Assembly (NCBI RefSeq): GCF_900104725.1
Contig: NZ_LT629758.1
Span: forward strand, 8,952,001 to 9,016,000
DNA length: 64,000 nucleotides
Source of the DNA: Actinoplanes derwentensis
Lineage (GTDB): Bacteria; Actinomycetota; Actinomycetes; Mycobacteriales; Micromonosporaceae
Direction of reading: 5' to 3'
Shown here: positions 36,107-45,379 of the stretch, piece by piece
How the letters are laid out: every line of letters starts with the position of its first letter
How positions within the stretch are numbered: position 1 is the first letter of the stretch
Notes under the pieces: model-generated
What the model was told of the DNA's origin: nothing
What the model saw: the letters and a program-made list of their open reading frames with translations, nothing else
The model's database searches: none
Position numbers and translations under genes: made by a program

Positions 36107-39100
36107 TCATGCTCTCAAGCGCAGGCCTCGGGGGGTCGCGCGGAAGCCCGCCGCGGTCAGTGCGTCGCGTAGTGGGGAGGCGTGCACCGATTCGCCGTCG
36201 GCTCGTTCGACCGACATCGGGCCCAGGGCGCCGGAGCGGACCGCGGAGGCCAAGCCGTGGGCCGCGCGGGTCAGCAGGTCGGTGTCGTCGGTGAAGGACA
36301 GCAGGGTTCGGCCGCCGCGTTCCACATAGAGCACCAGGTCACCGGTGGTGAGTACCACCAGGGCGCCGGCTTTTCGACCGGCTCGGTGACCGGATCTGCC
36401 TGGTGTCTCCGGGTCGCCGCTGTCCACGATCCGGTCCGGCCAGGGGAGTGCGGCGCCGTAGGGGTTGGCCGGGTCCGTCGCCGCCAGCACCACCGCTGGT
36501 GGCAGGTTTCGATGGTCCTCGCCGGGTTCGCTCAGTGCCCGCAACCGGTCGACGGCGCCCGGCACCGCGAACTGCGCCGCCCCGAGGCCCTCGACGAAGT
36601 AGCCGCGGCGGGCCGTGCCGCGTTCCTCCAGCGCCGCCAGCACCGGGTAGACCGCCGCGAACCCGCCGGTCACCCCCTCCGCGACGGCCGCGCCTCGAGT
36701 CACCACGCCGTGTCGTTCCAGGAGAAGGTCGGCGACCGCTGCGGCCCGGCGGGTCGGATCGAGATCTCGGGCCGGCAGCCGTGACCAGCGGCCCGCCATG
36801 TTCGGTGGACCACCCCGGGCGGGCATGCTCGGCCGGCCGGGGCGCCGGTACCGGGAGCGGGCCGGTGCCGCTTTCGTCTTGTGCGCGCCACTGCCGCCGA
36901 GCAGGGCCCGCAGCGGCGCGAACGTGTCGTTGGTGAGATGCCCGGCCCACACCAGGTCCCACACGGCTGCGGACAGTTCGGTGTCGTCGGTCGAACCGAC
37001 CCGGTCGGAGAGTGACCGGAAGAACAGGGCCTGCCCGTCCTCCAGCGCGGCCAGAACCTCCTGATGCAGCGGGGTGGCGGCGAACTCCTCGTCGGGCACC
37101 GGCAGCAGCAGCGGCGCGCTCTCCGCGTAGGCCAGCGTCACCCAGCCGTCCCCACCGGAGATCGACCCGGAACCGGCCCACAGCACCTCCCCGGCGGCGC
37201 ACAACTCGTCGAGCAGGGGCGGAGCGTAGTCGGCGACCCGCGCGGGCAACACCAGCCGCTCCCACGCGGACGCCGGAACCGCCACACCCTGTACCTGATC
37301 GAGCGCGGCGGCGAGCGCGTCCACCCCGCGGTTGTTGCCGCCGACCTGCTGCCAACGGGGCAGGAAGGTGGCCAGCACCCGCGGCGGCACCGGCTCGATC
37401 TCGCGGCGCAGCGCGGCCAGCGAACGCCGTCGCAGCATCCGCAGCACCTCGGCGTCGCACCACTCCGTCCCGGCGCCGCCCGGCGAGAACTCGCCCGAGG
37501 TGACCCGGCCGGTCGCGGTGAGCCGTTTCAGTGCCTGCTCGACGACGAACACCCCGAGGCCGAACCGGGCCGCGCAGGTCGCCGCCGCGAACGGCCCGTG
37601 TGTCCGGGCGAAGCGGGCGACCAGGTCACCGAGCGGGTCGGCGATCGATTCCAGATAGGCCTCGGGGATGCCGACCGGCAGGGCGACCCCGAGCGCGTCC
37701 CGATAGCGGGCGGCGTCGTCGATGCCGATCCACCGGTCCTCGCCGGCCACCCGCACCCGGATCGCCCGCCGGGTCGCCTCCAGCCCGGTCACCCACTCCT
37801 CGGGGACACCGCGCACGGCCAGCTCGGCCGGTGACAGGTCGCCGAGGAGCCGGAGGAGCTCGGCGGCGTCCTCGGCGTCGCGGGGGGTGCGCTGCGCGGT
37901 GAGCCACTGCAACTGTGTCTCGGTCTCGGCCACCACCGCCGGATCGAGTAGCTCCCGCAGGTCGACCCGGCCGAGCAGCTCACCGAGCAGCGTCGAGTCG
38001 AGAGCCAGCGCGGCGGCCCGGCGCTCGGCCAGCGGGGCGTCCCCCTCGTAGAGGAAGGTGCCCACGTAACCGAAGAGCAGCGACCGGGCGAACGGTGACG
38101 GGCGCGACGTCTCCGTCTCCACCAGCCGGATCTTGCGGCCGGCGATCTCCCGCATCAGCCCGGACAGGCCCGGAACGTCGAACACGTCCTGCAGACACTC
38201 GCGGGCGGCCTCCAGCGTGACCGGGAAGTCGGCGAACTCCCGGGCCACGTCGAGGAGTTGCGCCGACCGCTGCCGCTGCTGCCAGAGCGGCTGCCGGCGC
38301 TTCGGATCACGGCGCGGCAGCAGCAGCGACCGGGCCGCGCACTCCCGGAACCGGGACGCGAACAGCGCCGAGGTGCCGACCGCCTCCTCGACGATCTGGG
38401 CGATCTCCTCCGGATCGAAGACCACCAGCTCGGAACCGGGTGGTTCGTCGGCGGTGTCCGGCAGGCGCACCACGATGCCGTCGTCGGAGGGCATCACCTG
38501 ACCGTCCACCCCGAACCGCTCACTCAGCCGCCGGGCGATCGCCAGCGCCCATGGTGCGTTGACCTTGGCACCCAGCACACAGTGCACGGTCAGCCGCCAG
38601 TCACCCAGCTCGTCGCGGAACCGCTCCACCACGACGGTCCGGTCGTCGGGCAGATGACGGGTCGACTCGCGCTGCTCGCGCAGATAGGCCACCAGGTTGC
38701 CGGCCGCCCACTCGTCCAGGCCCGACTCCCGCAGCGCCGTGGTCGCGGCCTCGTCCCCGGCCTTGGTCAGGGCCCGCAGCCGGGCGCCGATGGCCCGGCC
38801 CAGCTCGATCGGGCGGCCGGGGGAATCACCTTTCCAGAACGGCATCCGGGCCGGCGCGCCCGGAGCGGGGGAGACCAGCACCCGGTCGGGGGTGATGTCC
38901 TCGATCCGCCAGGAGGTCGAACCGAGCAGGAAGACGTCGCCGACGCGAGACTCGTACACCATCTCCTCGTCCAGCTCGCCCACCCGCGACGCCCGCTCCG
39001 AACCGGCCAGGAAGACCCCGAACGTGCCCCGGTCGGGGATCGTGCCGCCACTGGTCACGGCGAGACGCTGCGCGCCGGGCCGCCCGGTGAGCTGATCGGT

Positions 39101-40654
39101 GGCGCGATCCCAGACCAGCCGCGGCCGCAGCTCAGCGAAAGCGGTCGACGGATAACGGCCGGACAACATGTCGAGCACCGCGTGCAAAGCCGACGACGGC
39201 AGCTCGGCGAACGGCGCGGCCCGCCGCACCAGCGTCGCCAGATCGTCGACCTGCCACTCGTCCAGGGCGACCATCGCCACGATCTGCTGGGCGAGCACGT
39301 CCAGCGGGTTACGCGGACAGCGCAGCTCCTCGATGGCCCCGGCGCTCATCCGCTCCGCGACCACGGCGCAGGACAGCAGGTCGCCGCGATGTTTCGGGAA
39401 GACCACCCCGCGCGAGACCGCACCCACCTGGTGCCCGGCCCGGCCGATGCGCTGCAACCCGGCCGCGACCGACGGCGGCGCCTCGATCTGCACCACCAGG
39501 TCGACCGCGCCCATGTCGATGCCCAGCTCCAGGCTCGACGTGGCCACCACCGCCGGCAGCTGACCGGTCTTCAGCGCCTCCTCGATCTGTTTGCGCTCCT
39601 CGCGGGAGACACTGCCGTGATGGGCGCGGGCCACCATCGGCGGCGCGCCCCGGGTGCCGCCGGCCTGCGCCATGATCTCCGCGGGCATCCGCGACCCGCC
39701 GTCGGCCGGTGTGGACGACGGATCGGCACGCTCGGCGGCCAACTCGTTGAGACGCGCGCAGAGCCGCTCGGAACCCCGGCGCGAATTCGTGAACACGATC
39801 GTCGACCGGTGTGCCTCGATCAGGTCGAGGACCCGCTCCTCGACCGCTGGCCAGATCGACGGGGTGCGCCGGCCGGACCCGGGATCGTCCTGATCGGTGT
39901 CCGGCACCTCGTCCAGGCGGGTCATGTCCTCCACCGGGACCTCGACCGTCACCTCGATGGTCTTGGCGGTACGCGGCTGGACGATCTCCACGTCACGGGC
40001 GCCGCCGAGGAACCGGGCCGTCTCGTCGATCGGCCGCACCGTCGCGGACAGGCCGATCCGCTGTGCCGGTTTCTCCAGCAGAGCGTCCAGCCGCTCCAGT
40101 GACAGGGCCAGATGCGCGCCGCGTTTGGTCGCCGCGACCGCGTGCACCTCGTCGAGGATCACTGTGCGGACGCCGCGCAACGACTCCCGGGCCGCCGACG
40201 TGAGCAGCAGGAACAACGACTCGGGCGTGGTGATCAGGATGTCCGGCGGGGTGCGGGCGAAGCCTCGCCGCTCCTCGGCCGGAGTGTCGCCGGTGCGCAT
40301 GCCGACGGTGATCTCCGGCGGGGGCAGGCCGAGCCGCCCGGCTGCCTGCCGGATCCCGGTCAGCGGCGCCCGAAGGTTGCGCTCCACGTCGACCGCCAGT
40401 GCTTTCAACGGGCTCACGTAGAGCACCCGGCAGCGCCGCCGGGGCTCGGAGGGCAACGGCTCACCGGCCAGCCGGTCGAGGGACCAGAGGAAGGCGGCGA
40501 GCGTCTTGCCGGACCCGGTCGGCGCGACCACCAGCGCGTTGCGCCCCGCCTCGATCGCCTGCCACGCCCCGGCCTGAGCAGGGGTGGGCGCGGCGAAGGC
40601 AGCCGTGAACCACTCCCTGGTGGCCGGACCGAACTTCGCTAGCACCTCTGCCAT
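36107..40654 (-). CDS. lhr: ATP-dependent helicase Lhr (long form)
   Basis: A 1515-aa superfamily 2 helicase of the long Lhr type, a 3'-5' translocase active on RNA:DNA hybrids and DNA in repair. The motor has VAPTGSGKTLAAF (motif I), ILDEVHAV (DEVH box), SATVRP (III), HHGSVSREERK (IV) and QRIGRAGHQ (VI). The winged helix and Lhr-core domains follow, and the C-terminal ~600 residues form the Lhr-CTD, which in mycobacterial Lhr resembles AlkZ winged-helix arrays. ATG 40654 is used; 40663 is an in-frame alternative. It diverges from the kinase gene. Confidence 0.95.
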   Translation of the reverse strand: MAEVLAKFGPATREWFTAAFAAPTPAQAGAWQAIEAGRNALVVAPTGSGKTLAAFLWSLDRLAGEPLPSEPRRRCRVLYVSPLKALAVDVERNLRAPLTGIRQAAGRLGLPPPEITVGMRTGDTPAEERRGFARTPPDILITTPESLFLLLTSAARESLRGVRTVILDEVHAVAATKRGAHLALSLERLDALLEKPAQRIGLSATVRPIDETARFLGGARDVEIVQPRTAKTIEVTVEVPVEDMTRLDEVPDTDQDDPGSGRRTPSIWPAVEERVLDLIEAHRSTIVFTNSRRGSERLCARLNELAAERADPSSTPADGGSRMPAEIMAQAGGTRGAPPMVARAHHGSVSREERKQIEEALKTGQLPAVVATSSLELGIDMGAVDLVVQIEAPPSVAAGLQRIGRAGHQVGAVSRGVVFPKHRGDLLSCAVVAERMSAGAIEELRCPRNPLDVLAQQIVAMVALDEWQVDDLATLVRRAAPFAELPSSALHAVLDMLSGRYPSTAFAELRPRLVWDRATDQLTGRPGAQRLAVTSGGTIPDRGTFGVFLAGSERASRVGELDEEMVYESRVGDVFLLGSTSWRIEDITPDRVLVSPAPGAPARMPFWKGDSPGRPIELGRAIGARLRALTKAGDEAATTALRESGLDEWAAGNLVAYLREQRESTRHLPDDRTVVVERFRDELGDWRLTVHCVLGAKVNAPWALAIARRLSERFGVDGQVMPSDDGIVVRLPDTADEPPGSELVVFDPEEIAQIVEEAVGTSALFASRFRECAARSLLLPRRDPKRRQPLWQQRQRSAQLLDVAREFADFPVTLEAARECLQDVFDVPGLSGLMREIAGRKIRLVETETSRPSPFARSLLFGYVGTFLYEGDAPLAERRAAALALDSTLLGELLGRVDLRELLDPAVVAETETQLQWLTAQRTPRDAEDAAELLRLLGDLSPAELAVRGVPEEWVTGLEATRRAIRVRVAGEDRWIGIDDAARYRDALGVALPVGIPEAYLESIADPLGDLVARFARTHGPFAAATCAARFGLGVFVVEQALKRLTATGRVTSGEFSPGGAGTEWCDAEVLRMLRRRSLAALRREIEPVPPRVLATFLPRWQQVGGNNRGVDALAAALDQVQGVAVPASAWERLVLPARVADYAPPLLDELCAAGEVLWAGSGSISGGDGWVTLAYAESAPLLLPVPDEEFAATPLHQEVLAALEDGQALFFRSLSDRVGSTDDTELSAAVWDLVWAGHLTNDTFAPLRALLGGSGAHKTKAAPARSRYRRPGRPSMPARGGPPNMAGRWSRLPARDLDPTRRAAAVADLLLERHGVVTRGAAVAEGVTGGFAAVYPVLAALEERGTARRGYFVEGLGAAQFAVPGAVDRLRALSEPGEDHRNLPPAVVLAATDPANPYGAALPWPDRIVDSGDPETPGRSGHRAGRKAGALVVLTTGDLVLYVERGGRTLLSFTDDTDLLTRAAHGLASAVRSGALGPMSVERADGESVHASPLRDALTAAGFRATPRGLRLRA

Positions 40655-40774
40655 GCCACACATCCTGCCTCGGGGGTACGACAAAAAATGGCCCACGCGG
40701 TGACCGGGTGATCGTCATTCCATGGGTGGTCTGTACCTGATTATCCTGATCTCCGACGTGATGGGTGGGTGCCG

Positions 40775-43294
40775 ATGACGGTCAGGCAGAGACTCGTCGC
40801 CGGCCGGTACCGTCTTCGGGAGCCGGTCGGTGCGGGCGGAATGGGCCGGGTCTGGCTGGCCCGGGACGAGATGCTGCACCGCGACGTGGCGGTCAAGGAG
40901 ATCGTTCCGCCCGATTGGATGACCGACGCCGAACAGGCGCGTCTGCGGCAGCGCACACTCCGCGAGGCCCGGAGCGCCGCCCGCCTGAATCACCCGCACG
41001 TGGTCCGGATCTATGACGTCGTGCACGCCGACGGCCTCTCGTGGATCGTCATGGAATACGTGCCGTCCCGCTCGTTGCATCAGGTCCTTCAGGAGGACGG
41101 CCCCTACGAGCCGGTCGTCGCCGCCCGGATCGGCCTCGCCGTGCTGGACGCCCTCGCCGCCGCGCACCGGGCCGGCGTGCTGCACCGCGACGTGAAACCG
41201 CACAACGTACTGATCGGCACCGACGGGCGCGTGGTGCTGACCGATTTCGGTCTGGCCACCTACGTGGACGACGGCACCGTGACCGCGCCCGGCCTGATCG
41301 TGGGCTCCCCGCAGTACGTCTCCCCCGAACGCGGTCTCGACGGGGCGTCCACCGTCGAATCTGATCTGTGGTCCCTCGGCGCGACGTTGTACGCCGCGGT
41401 GGAAGGCCGTTCGCCGTACGCCCGGGAGACCGCGATGGCAACCCTGGCCGCCCTGGCCACCGAGCCACCGGACCCGCCCGTCCGCGCCGGACCACTGACC
41501 CCGATCCTCGGCGGCCTGCTGCGGTACGAACCGGCCGACCGGCTGACCGCTCCCGAGGTCGAGCGCCGCCTCCGCATGATCGTCGTCGCCGATCCGCGGG
41601 AGATCCCGCCGCTGCCCACTCAGCGCACGCCTCGCTCGGCGGCTGCCGCTGAGCCCAGGCCTCCGGTTCCGAAGGCGTCGGGCCCCAGCCGCCCGAAGCG
41701 CGCGGCAGCCGTGCCCACGGATCCGCCGGTCGCGCCAGAGCCGCCGGTCGCGCCGTTCATGCGGGCGGCGCCAGAGCGGCCGGTGGCCGAGAGCTGGTCA
41801 GATGGCAGCACTGTGACCGATATGCCGGTCGAGCCCGAACCGAGATCCGTTTCCGGTCAGGCGCCAGTCCGAAGACCGGGTCCAGAGCCAGGGGTCGAGC
41901 CGGGTCCAGGCCCGGAACTCGAGCCGGAACCTGAGCCGGAACTCGAGCCGGAACCTCCTGCCGGAGCCGGAGCCGGAACGGGTGTCGGATCGGGAGGCGG
42001 AACTGGAACTGGAACCGGCAGCGTGTCCGAGGAGCCCGCATCGTCCGCCGCTCCTGAGCCCGAGATCATCAGTCCGAACCGGTCAGGCGGTCAGGAGATG
42101 GTGCTCGCCAGCCCCAAGCCAGGACCAATCATTTCCGGTCAGATAGTGAAGCCGTCCCGGCTGTCCCGCCTCGGCCGGGCGCGGATCCGCGTGACCCGGG
42201 CCCGTCTGTCGGCCACCGGTCTGGTCGTCCTGCTGCTGGGCGGCAGTCTGCTCGCCGGATACGTGACGGAGCTGAACGACCCCAGTCCTCAGGTGTTCCT
42301 GCCTGCTCCGTTGTCGGCCTCCGCTGCCGAATCCGCCGAACCCGCCGGATCGAGCCCGCCGGTTTCCGGTGATCCAGCCGATTCAGCTGGATCACCCGGT
42401 ATGCCGTCACCGCGCCCCGGCACCCCACAGCCGCCGGTGGGCCTGCCCGGCATGCCAGCGGAGACAACACCCCCACATTCGGCGTCACCGGATGCGACCC
42501 TGTCCGGCCCGCAGTCACCGGGACCTATCTCGTCCGGCCCGCTGTCACAGGGAGCCAACTCGCCAGGGATGCAGTCGCCCGGGACGCTGTCACAGGGAGC
42601 CAACCCGCCCGGGACGCAGTCACCGGGAGTCGTCTCGTCCGGATCGGTGCCCCCTGGAGCAGGAACCGGTCAGCGACGCCTACCCGCAGCGACTCCCACC
42701 CCCGGAAGCGCGTCGGAGAAGGCGACTTCCAGGGCGGTGGCGTACTCGCCGGTCCGCTGCGACTCGGCCCGGCCCGCGGGTCTGCCCCGGACCCCGCAGC
42801 GCGGCGCGGCCCGCGGCGTCAAGGGCTTGACCCTCCAGGCTGGATGGTCTTACTTCAACGACGGCTCTGGCTTCCACATCGCGGTGCCCGATGGCTGGAC
42901 CTATCAGCGGGTCGGCAGCACCTACTGTTTCCGGAGCCCGCGCAGCGCCCGAGTGATGAGCTTCGACACCGGCCGGGATCCCGCCGCCGACCCACTGACG
43001 GCGTTCCAGGACGACGAACGCCGCATCGCCCGCTCCGGAAATCCGCCGGGTTACGCCCTGATCGGCATCGCCTCGGTGCCGTTGCTGAACAAGGCCGCCG
43101 ACTGGGAGTTCCGCTACCGCTCACCGGCCGGCGGATCCCGGCATGCGAGTGTCCGCTGGTTCGTGAGCAACGGCCGGGCCTACACGCTCGGCTGGAGCAC
43201 TCCATCGAAAACCTGGAAGTCCGACCTCCTCAAGATTCAGATGATCCGCGGCACCTTCTACGCGAGCCGCACGACCTCCACCCCGCCGCCGTAA
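40775..43294 (+). CDS. Membrane Ser/Thr protein kinase with novel extracellular domain
   Basis: An 839-aa PknB-type kinase. Kinase domain ~residues 7-265: glycine loop VGAGGMGRVW, VAVKEI, catalytic loop LHRDVKPHNVL (~137) and DFGLATY (~157). A linker of ~210 residues is rich in Pro, Glu and Gly, with repeated PEPE and GTGTG runs. One membrane helix lies at about 477-497 (LSATGLVVLLLGGSLLAGYV). Outside are a Ser/Pro/Gly stalk with 15-residue repeats and a C-terminal globular domain (~690-839) with SYFNDGSGFHIAVPDGW. That domain is not PASTA; it recalls domains in other actinobacterial kinases but its ligand is unknown. ATG 40775 has a GGGTGGG site; GTG 40769 is an alternative. Confidence 0.93.
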   Translation: MTVRQRLVAGRYRLREPVGAGGMGRVWLARDEMLHRDVAVKEIVPPDWMTDAEQARLRQRTLREARSAARLNHPHVVRIYDVVHADGLSWIVMEYVPSRSLHQVLQEDGPYEPVVAARIGLAVLDALAAAHRAGVLHRDVKPHNVLIGTDGRVVLTDFGLATYVDDGTVTAPGLIVGSPQYVSPERGLDGASTVESDLWSLGATLYAAVEGRSPYARETAMATLAALATEPPDPPVRAGPLTPILGGLLRYEPADRLTAPEVERRLRMIVVADPREIPPLPTQRTPRSAAAAEPRPPVPKASGPSRPKRAAAVPTDPPVAPEPPVAPFMRAAPERPVAESWSDGSTVTDMPVEPEPRSVSGQAPVRRPGPEPGVEPGPGPELEPEPEPELEPEPPAGAGAGTGVGSGGGTGTGTGSVSEEPASSAAPEPEIISPNRSGGQEMVLASPKPGPIISGQIVKPSRLSRLGRARIRVTRARLSATGLVVLLLGGSLLAGYVTELNDPSPQVFLPAPLSASAAESAEPAGSSPPVSGDPADSAGSPGMPSPRPGTPQPPVGLPGMPAETTPPHSASPDATLSGPQSPGPISSGPLSQGANSPGMQSPGTLSQGANPPGTQSPGVVSSGSVPPGAGTGQRRLPAATPTPGSASEKATSRAVAYSPVRCDSARPAGLPRTPQRGAARGVKGLTLQAGWSYFNDGSGFHIAVPDGWTYQRVGSTYCFRSPRSARVMSFDTGRDPAADPLTAFQDDERRIARSGNPPGYALIGIASVPLLNKAADWEFRYRSPAGGSRHASVRWFVSNGRAYTLGWSTPSKTWKSDLLKIQMIRGTFYASRTTSTPPP
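42542..42631 (+). repeat. 45-nt in-frame duplication in the kinase stalk
   Basis: Two near-identical 45-nt units (42542-42586 and 42587-42631) starting CTGTCACAGGGAGCCAAC encode LSQGANSPGMQSPGT and LSQGANPPGTQSPGV. Further partial copies flank them. The frame is kept, so stalk length can change without loss of function. Confidence 0.8.
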
Positions 43295-43358
43295 CCGACT
43301 GCCCGCTAGCTCGGCAACCGGACCGGCTCAAATGGGTTCCGGGTGGCTCAGGAGCAGG

Positions 43359-44012
43359 TCAGCTGACGCTGGCTGTCGCCAGCTTGATGCTGAAACCCAC
43401 GAACAGTGCGCCCACCGCTGTGGTCGCCCCGGTGGCCAGCCTGCGCCGCTGCTGGAACTGCCCGGCCAGGTAGCGCCCGCCGAAGATCAGCGCCGACAGG
43501 TACAGCGCGCTGAAGAACTGCACGACCGCGCCGAGAAGCAGGAACGACAGCGTGGGATGTGGATAGCCCGGCTCGACGAACTGGATGAAGAACGAAAGGA
43601 AGAACAGGATCGCCTTGGGGTTGAGCAGGCTGATCACGGCGGCCCGCCGGAACGGCCGCTGCATGCCGGACGGCATCTCCTCGGTCGTGGCGGAGGCGAT
43701 CTCCGAACGCTGGCGCCACGTGCGCCAGGCGCTGCGGATGATGTTGACACCGACCCAGGCCAGGTAGGCGGCGCCCGCGTACTTCAAGACCAGGAACAGC
43801 GGCGGGTACGCGTTCAGCAACGAGGCGACACCGGTCGCGGCCAGGATCATGAGCACCGCGTCGCCGACGAAGACACCGCACGCGGCTTGATAACCGGCCC
43901 GGATCCCGCGCTGTGCGCCCACCGAGAGCACGAAGATCGAGTTCGGTCCGGGCAGCAGCACGATCGCCACCACGCCCAGCACGTACGTCCAGAAATCGGT
44001 GATGCCGAGCAT
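43359..44012 (-). CDS. LysE-family amino-acid exporter (LeuE-like)
   Basis: A 217-aa membrane protein with six hydrophobic segments and the family opening DFWTYVLGVVAIVLLPGPNS, then YQAACGVFVGDAVLM and LLNPKAILFFLSFFIQF. The order of motifs is closest to LeuE, which exports leucine and related neutral amino acids. It lies 47 nt after the PPOX-GNAT gene on the same strand and may be co-transcribed with it under the MocR regulator. It ends facing the kinase gene. Confidence 0.9.
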   Translation of the reverse strand: MLGITDFWTYVLGVVAIVLLPGPNSIFVLSVGAQRGIRAGYQAACGVFVGDAVLMILAATGVASLLNAYPPLFLVLKYAGAAYLAWVGVNIIRSAWRTWRQRSEIASATTEEMPSGMQRPFRRAAVISLLNPKAILFFLSFFIQFVEPGYPHPTLSFLLLGAVVQFFSALYLSALIFGGRYLAGQFQQRRRLATGATTAVGALFVGFSIKLATASVS

Positions 44013-44059
44013 CCGTCAGCCTTTCTCGGATCCGCGGCCGGAGAACCGGGCCGGCTGGG

Positions 44060-45298
44060 TCATCCTGCCGCCAGCCGATCCCGAAGGTGCTGCGCCGCGG
44101 CCGGCCACTCGTCCGCCGTCATCGCGAACACCACGGTGTCTCGCCAGCTGCCGTCAGCCCGTGGACGGTGGCGGCGGATCACCCCGTCGCGGCTTGCCCC
44201 GAGCCGGGCGATGGCACGTTGGGACCGCTCGTTGCGGATGTCCGTATACCAGAACACCCGCTCGGCGCCGAGGACGTCGAAGGCCCTCTCCAGCAGCAGA
44301 AGCTTCGCCTCGGTGTTCACCCCGGTCCGCCACCAGCGGCGGCCGAGCATCGTGTGGCCGATGCCGAGAGCCCGTAGCCCGGTGTCGATGTCGTGATAGG
44401 TCGTCATCCCCATCACCGCGCCGGTCACCGGGTCGATCTGGACCCACCCGGAGCGCTGGCCCAGCCACTGGCCTCGGAGCACTCCCGTGACGTCGCCGGC
44501 GAACTCCTCCGCCGTCCGAGGCCGGGCAGTCGGGAGATGTTGCCAGACCTCTTCGTCGTCGAGGGCCTCGAACAGCGCCGGCACATGCCCGGGCGTGAGC
44601 GGTTCCAAACGGACGTGCCGGCCCTCCAGGACGACCGGGGTCTGCCAGTCGGCGGGGTGGCCGGGCAGATAGACAGGTGGGGCTGCGGAGACCTCCGGCT
44701 CGGTCACCGGTGGCCCGGCCACCACGCGCAGTGGGAGCACACCTGCCCAGTGCGGCAGATCCATGTCCTCGGGGTCGTCGATCGCCCCGGCAGAACGCAC
44801 CCGAACCGACACCTCGACGAGCGGCAGTGCGAGCAGACTCGTCTGGGCCAGCTCCTGCCGGTTGGGTGGCCGGCTGTCCGCGGCGCGGCCCTCGCCGATC
44901 TTGTCGGCCAGAGCGAGGAGCACCCGGAGTTTCTCGGCCTCGTCGGTGACCGGTCGCGCGGTGCCGAGAGCGACCACGGACCGGTAGTTGGCACTGTGGT
45001 TGAACTGGGAGCGGGCATAGACCAAGGCGTCCAGCAGGGTCACTGTCACGCACACCGGGACACCGTCGCCGCGGCCCGCCAGCCCGAGCCGCGAACCGGT
45101 CGAACCGTGCAGGTAGAGCACGTCGTCCACCCGAACGTGCAGGTTCGGCAGGACGCGTGGCTCACCGTCCACGACGAAACCCACCGCGCAGTCGTACGCC
45201 TCGTCGAGGATGGCGTGGGCGGCTTCCCGCTCGTAGTGCATCCGCTTACGGGTGCGGGTCGCGGTGGTGCGCGGGGTGGGTGTGTAGAGGTCGGTCAT
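44060..45298 (-). CDS. Fusion of PNP-oxidase-like (FMN) domain and GNAT acetyltransferase
   Basis: A 412-aa two-domain protein. Residues ~1-215 are a pyridoxamine 5'-phosphate oxidase-like split barrel (Pyridox_ox_2): RMHYEREAAHAILDEAYDCAVGFV, LYLHGSTGSRLG, YRSVVALGTARPVTD. Residues ~235-410 are a RimJ-like GNAT domain: GRHVRLEPLTPGHVPALFEAL, then YHDIDTGLRALGIGHTMLGR, WWRTGVNTEAKLLLLERAF and VFWYTDIRNERSQRAI. ATG 45298 has GGGGAGG 5 nt upstream; ATG 45301 is only 2 nt from it. Divergent from a MocR regulator, which suggests a vitamin B6-linked role. The chemistry and substrate are unknown. Confidence 0.9.
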   Translation of the reverse strand: MTDLYTPTPRTTATRTRKRMHYEREAAHAILDEAYDCAVGFVVDGEPRVLPNLHVRVDDVLYLHGSTGSRLGLAGRGDGVPVCVTVTLLDALVYARSQFNHSANYRSVVALGTARPVTDEAEKLRVLLALADKIGEGRAADSRPPNRQELAQTSLLALPLVEVSVRVRSAGAIDDPEDMDLPHWAGVLPLRVVAGPPVTEPEVSAAPPVYLPGHPADWQTPVVLEGRHVRLEPLTPGHVPALFEALDDEEVWQHLPTARPRTAEEFAGDVTGVLRGQWLGQRSGWVQIDPVTGAVMGMTTYHDIDTGLRALGIGHTMLGRRWWRTGVNTEAKLLLLERAFDVLGAERVFWYTDIRNERSQRAIARLGASRDGVIRRHRPRADGSWRDTVVFAMTADEWPAAAQHLRDRLAAG

Positions 45299-45334
45299 CA
45301 TGGCCTCCCCGGAGGATTCCGCTGGCTGTTGGGG

Positions 45335-45379
45335 TTGCACAGGCTGCTGTGCTAGTACAGAATCGTTTCTGTGGCAGAA
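45335..45379 (+). promoter_or_regulatory. MocR promoter with nested palindromic operators
   Basis: TTGCAC (45335-45340), 17 nt, CAGAAT (45358-45363), then 7 nt to the mocR GTG, so the transcript is probably leaderless. Three inverted repeats cover this core: CTGT-N6-ACAG (45347-45360), ACAGAA-TCGT-TTCTGT (45357-45372) and TTCTG-TGG-CAGAA (45367-45379). They share CTGT/ACAG half-sites, a good pattern for tandem binding of a dimeric MocR protein. Confidence 0.65.

Noticed and set aside
38258..40102. 614-codon plus-strand frame inside lhr
   Set aside because: Antisense shadow of a well-conserved helicase.
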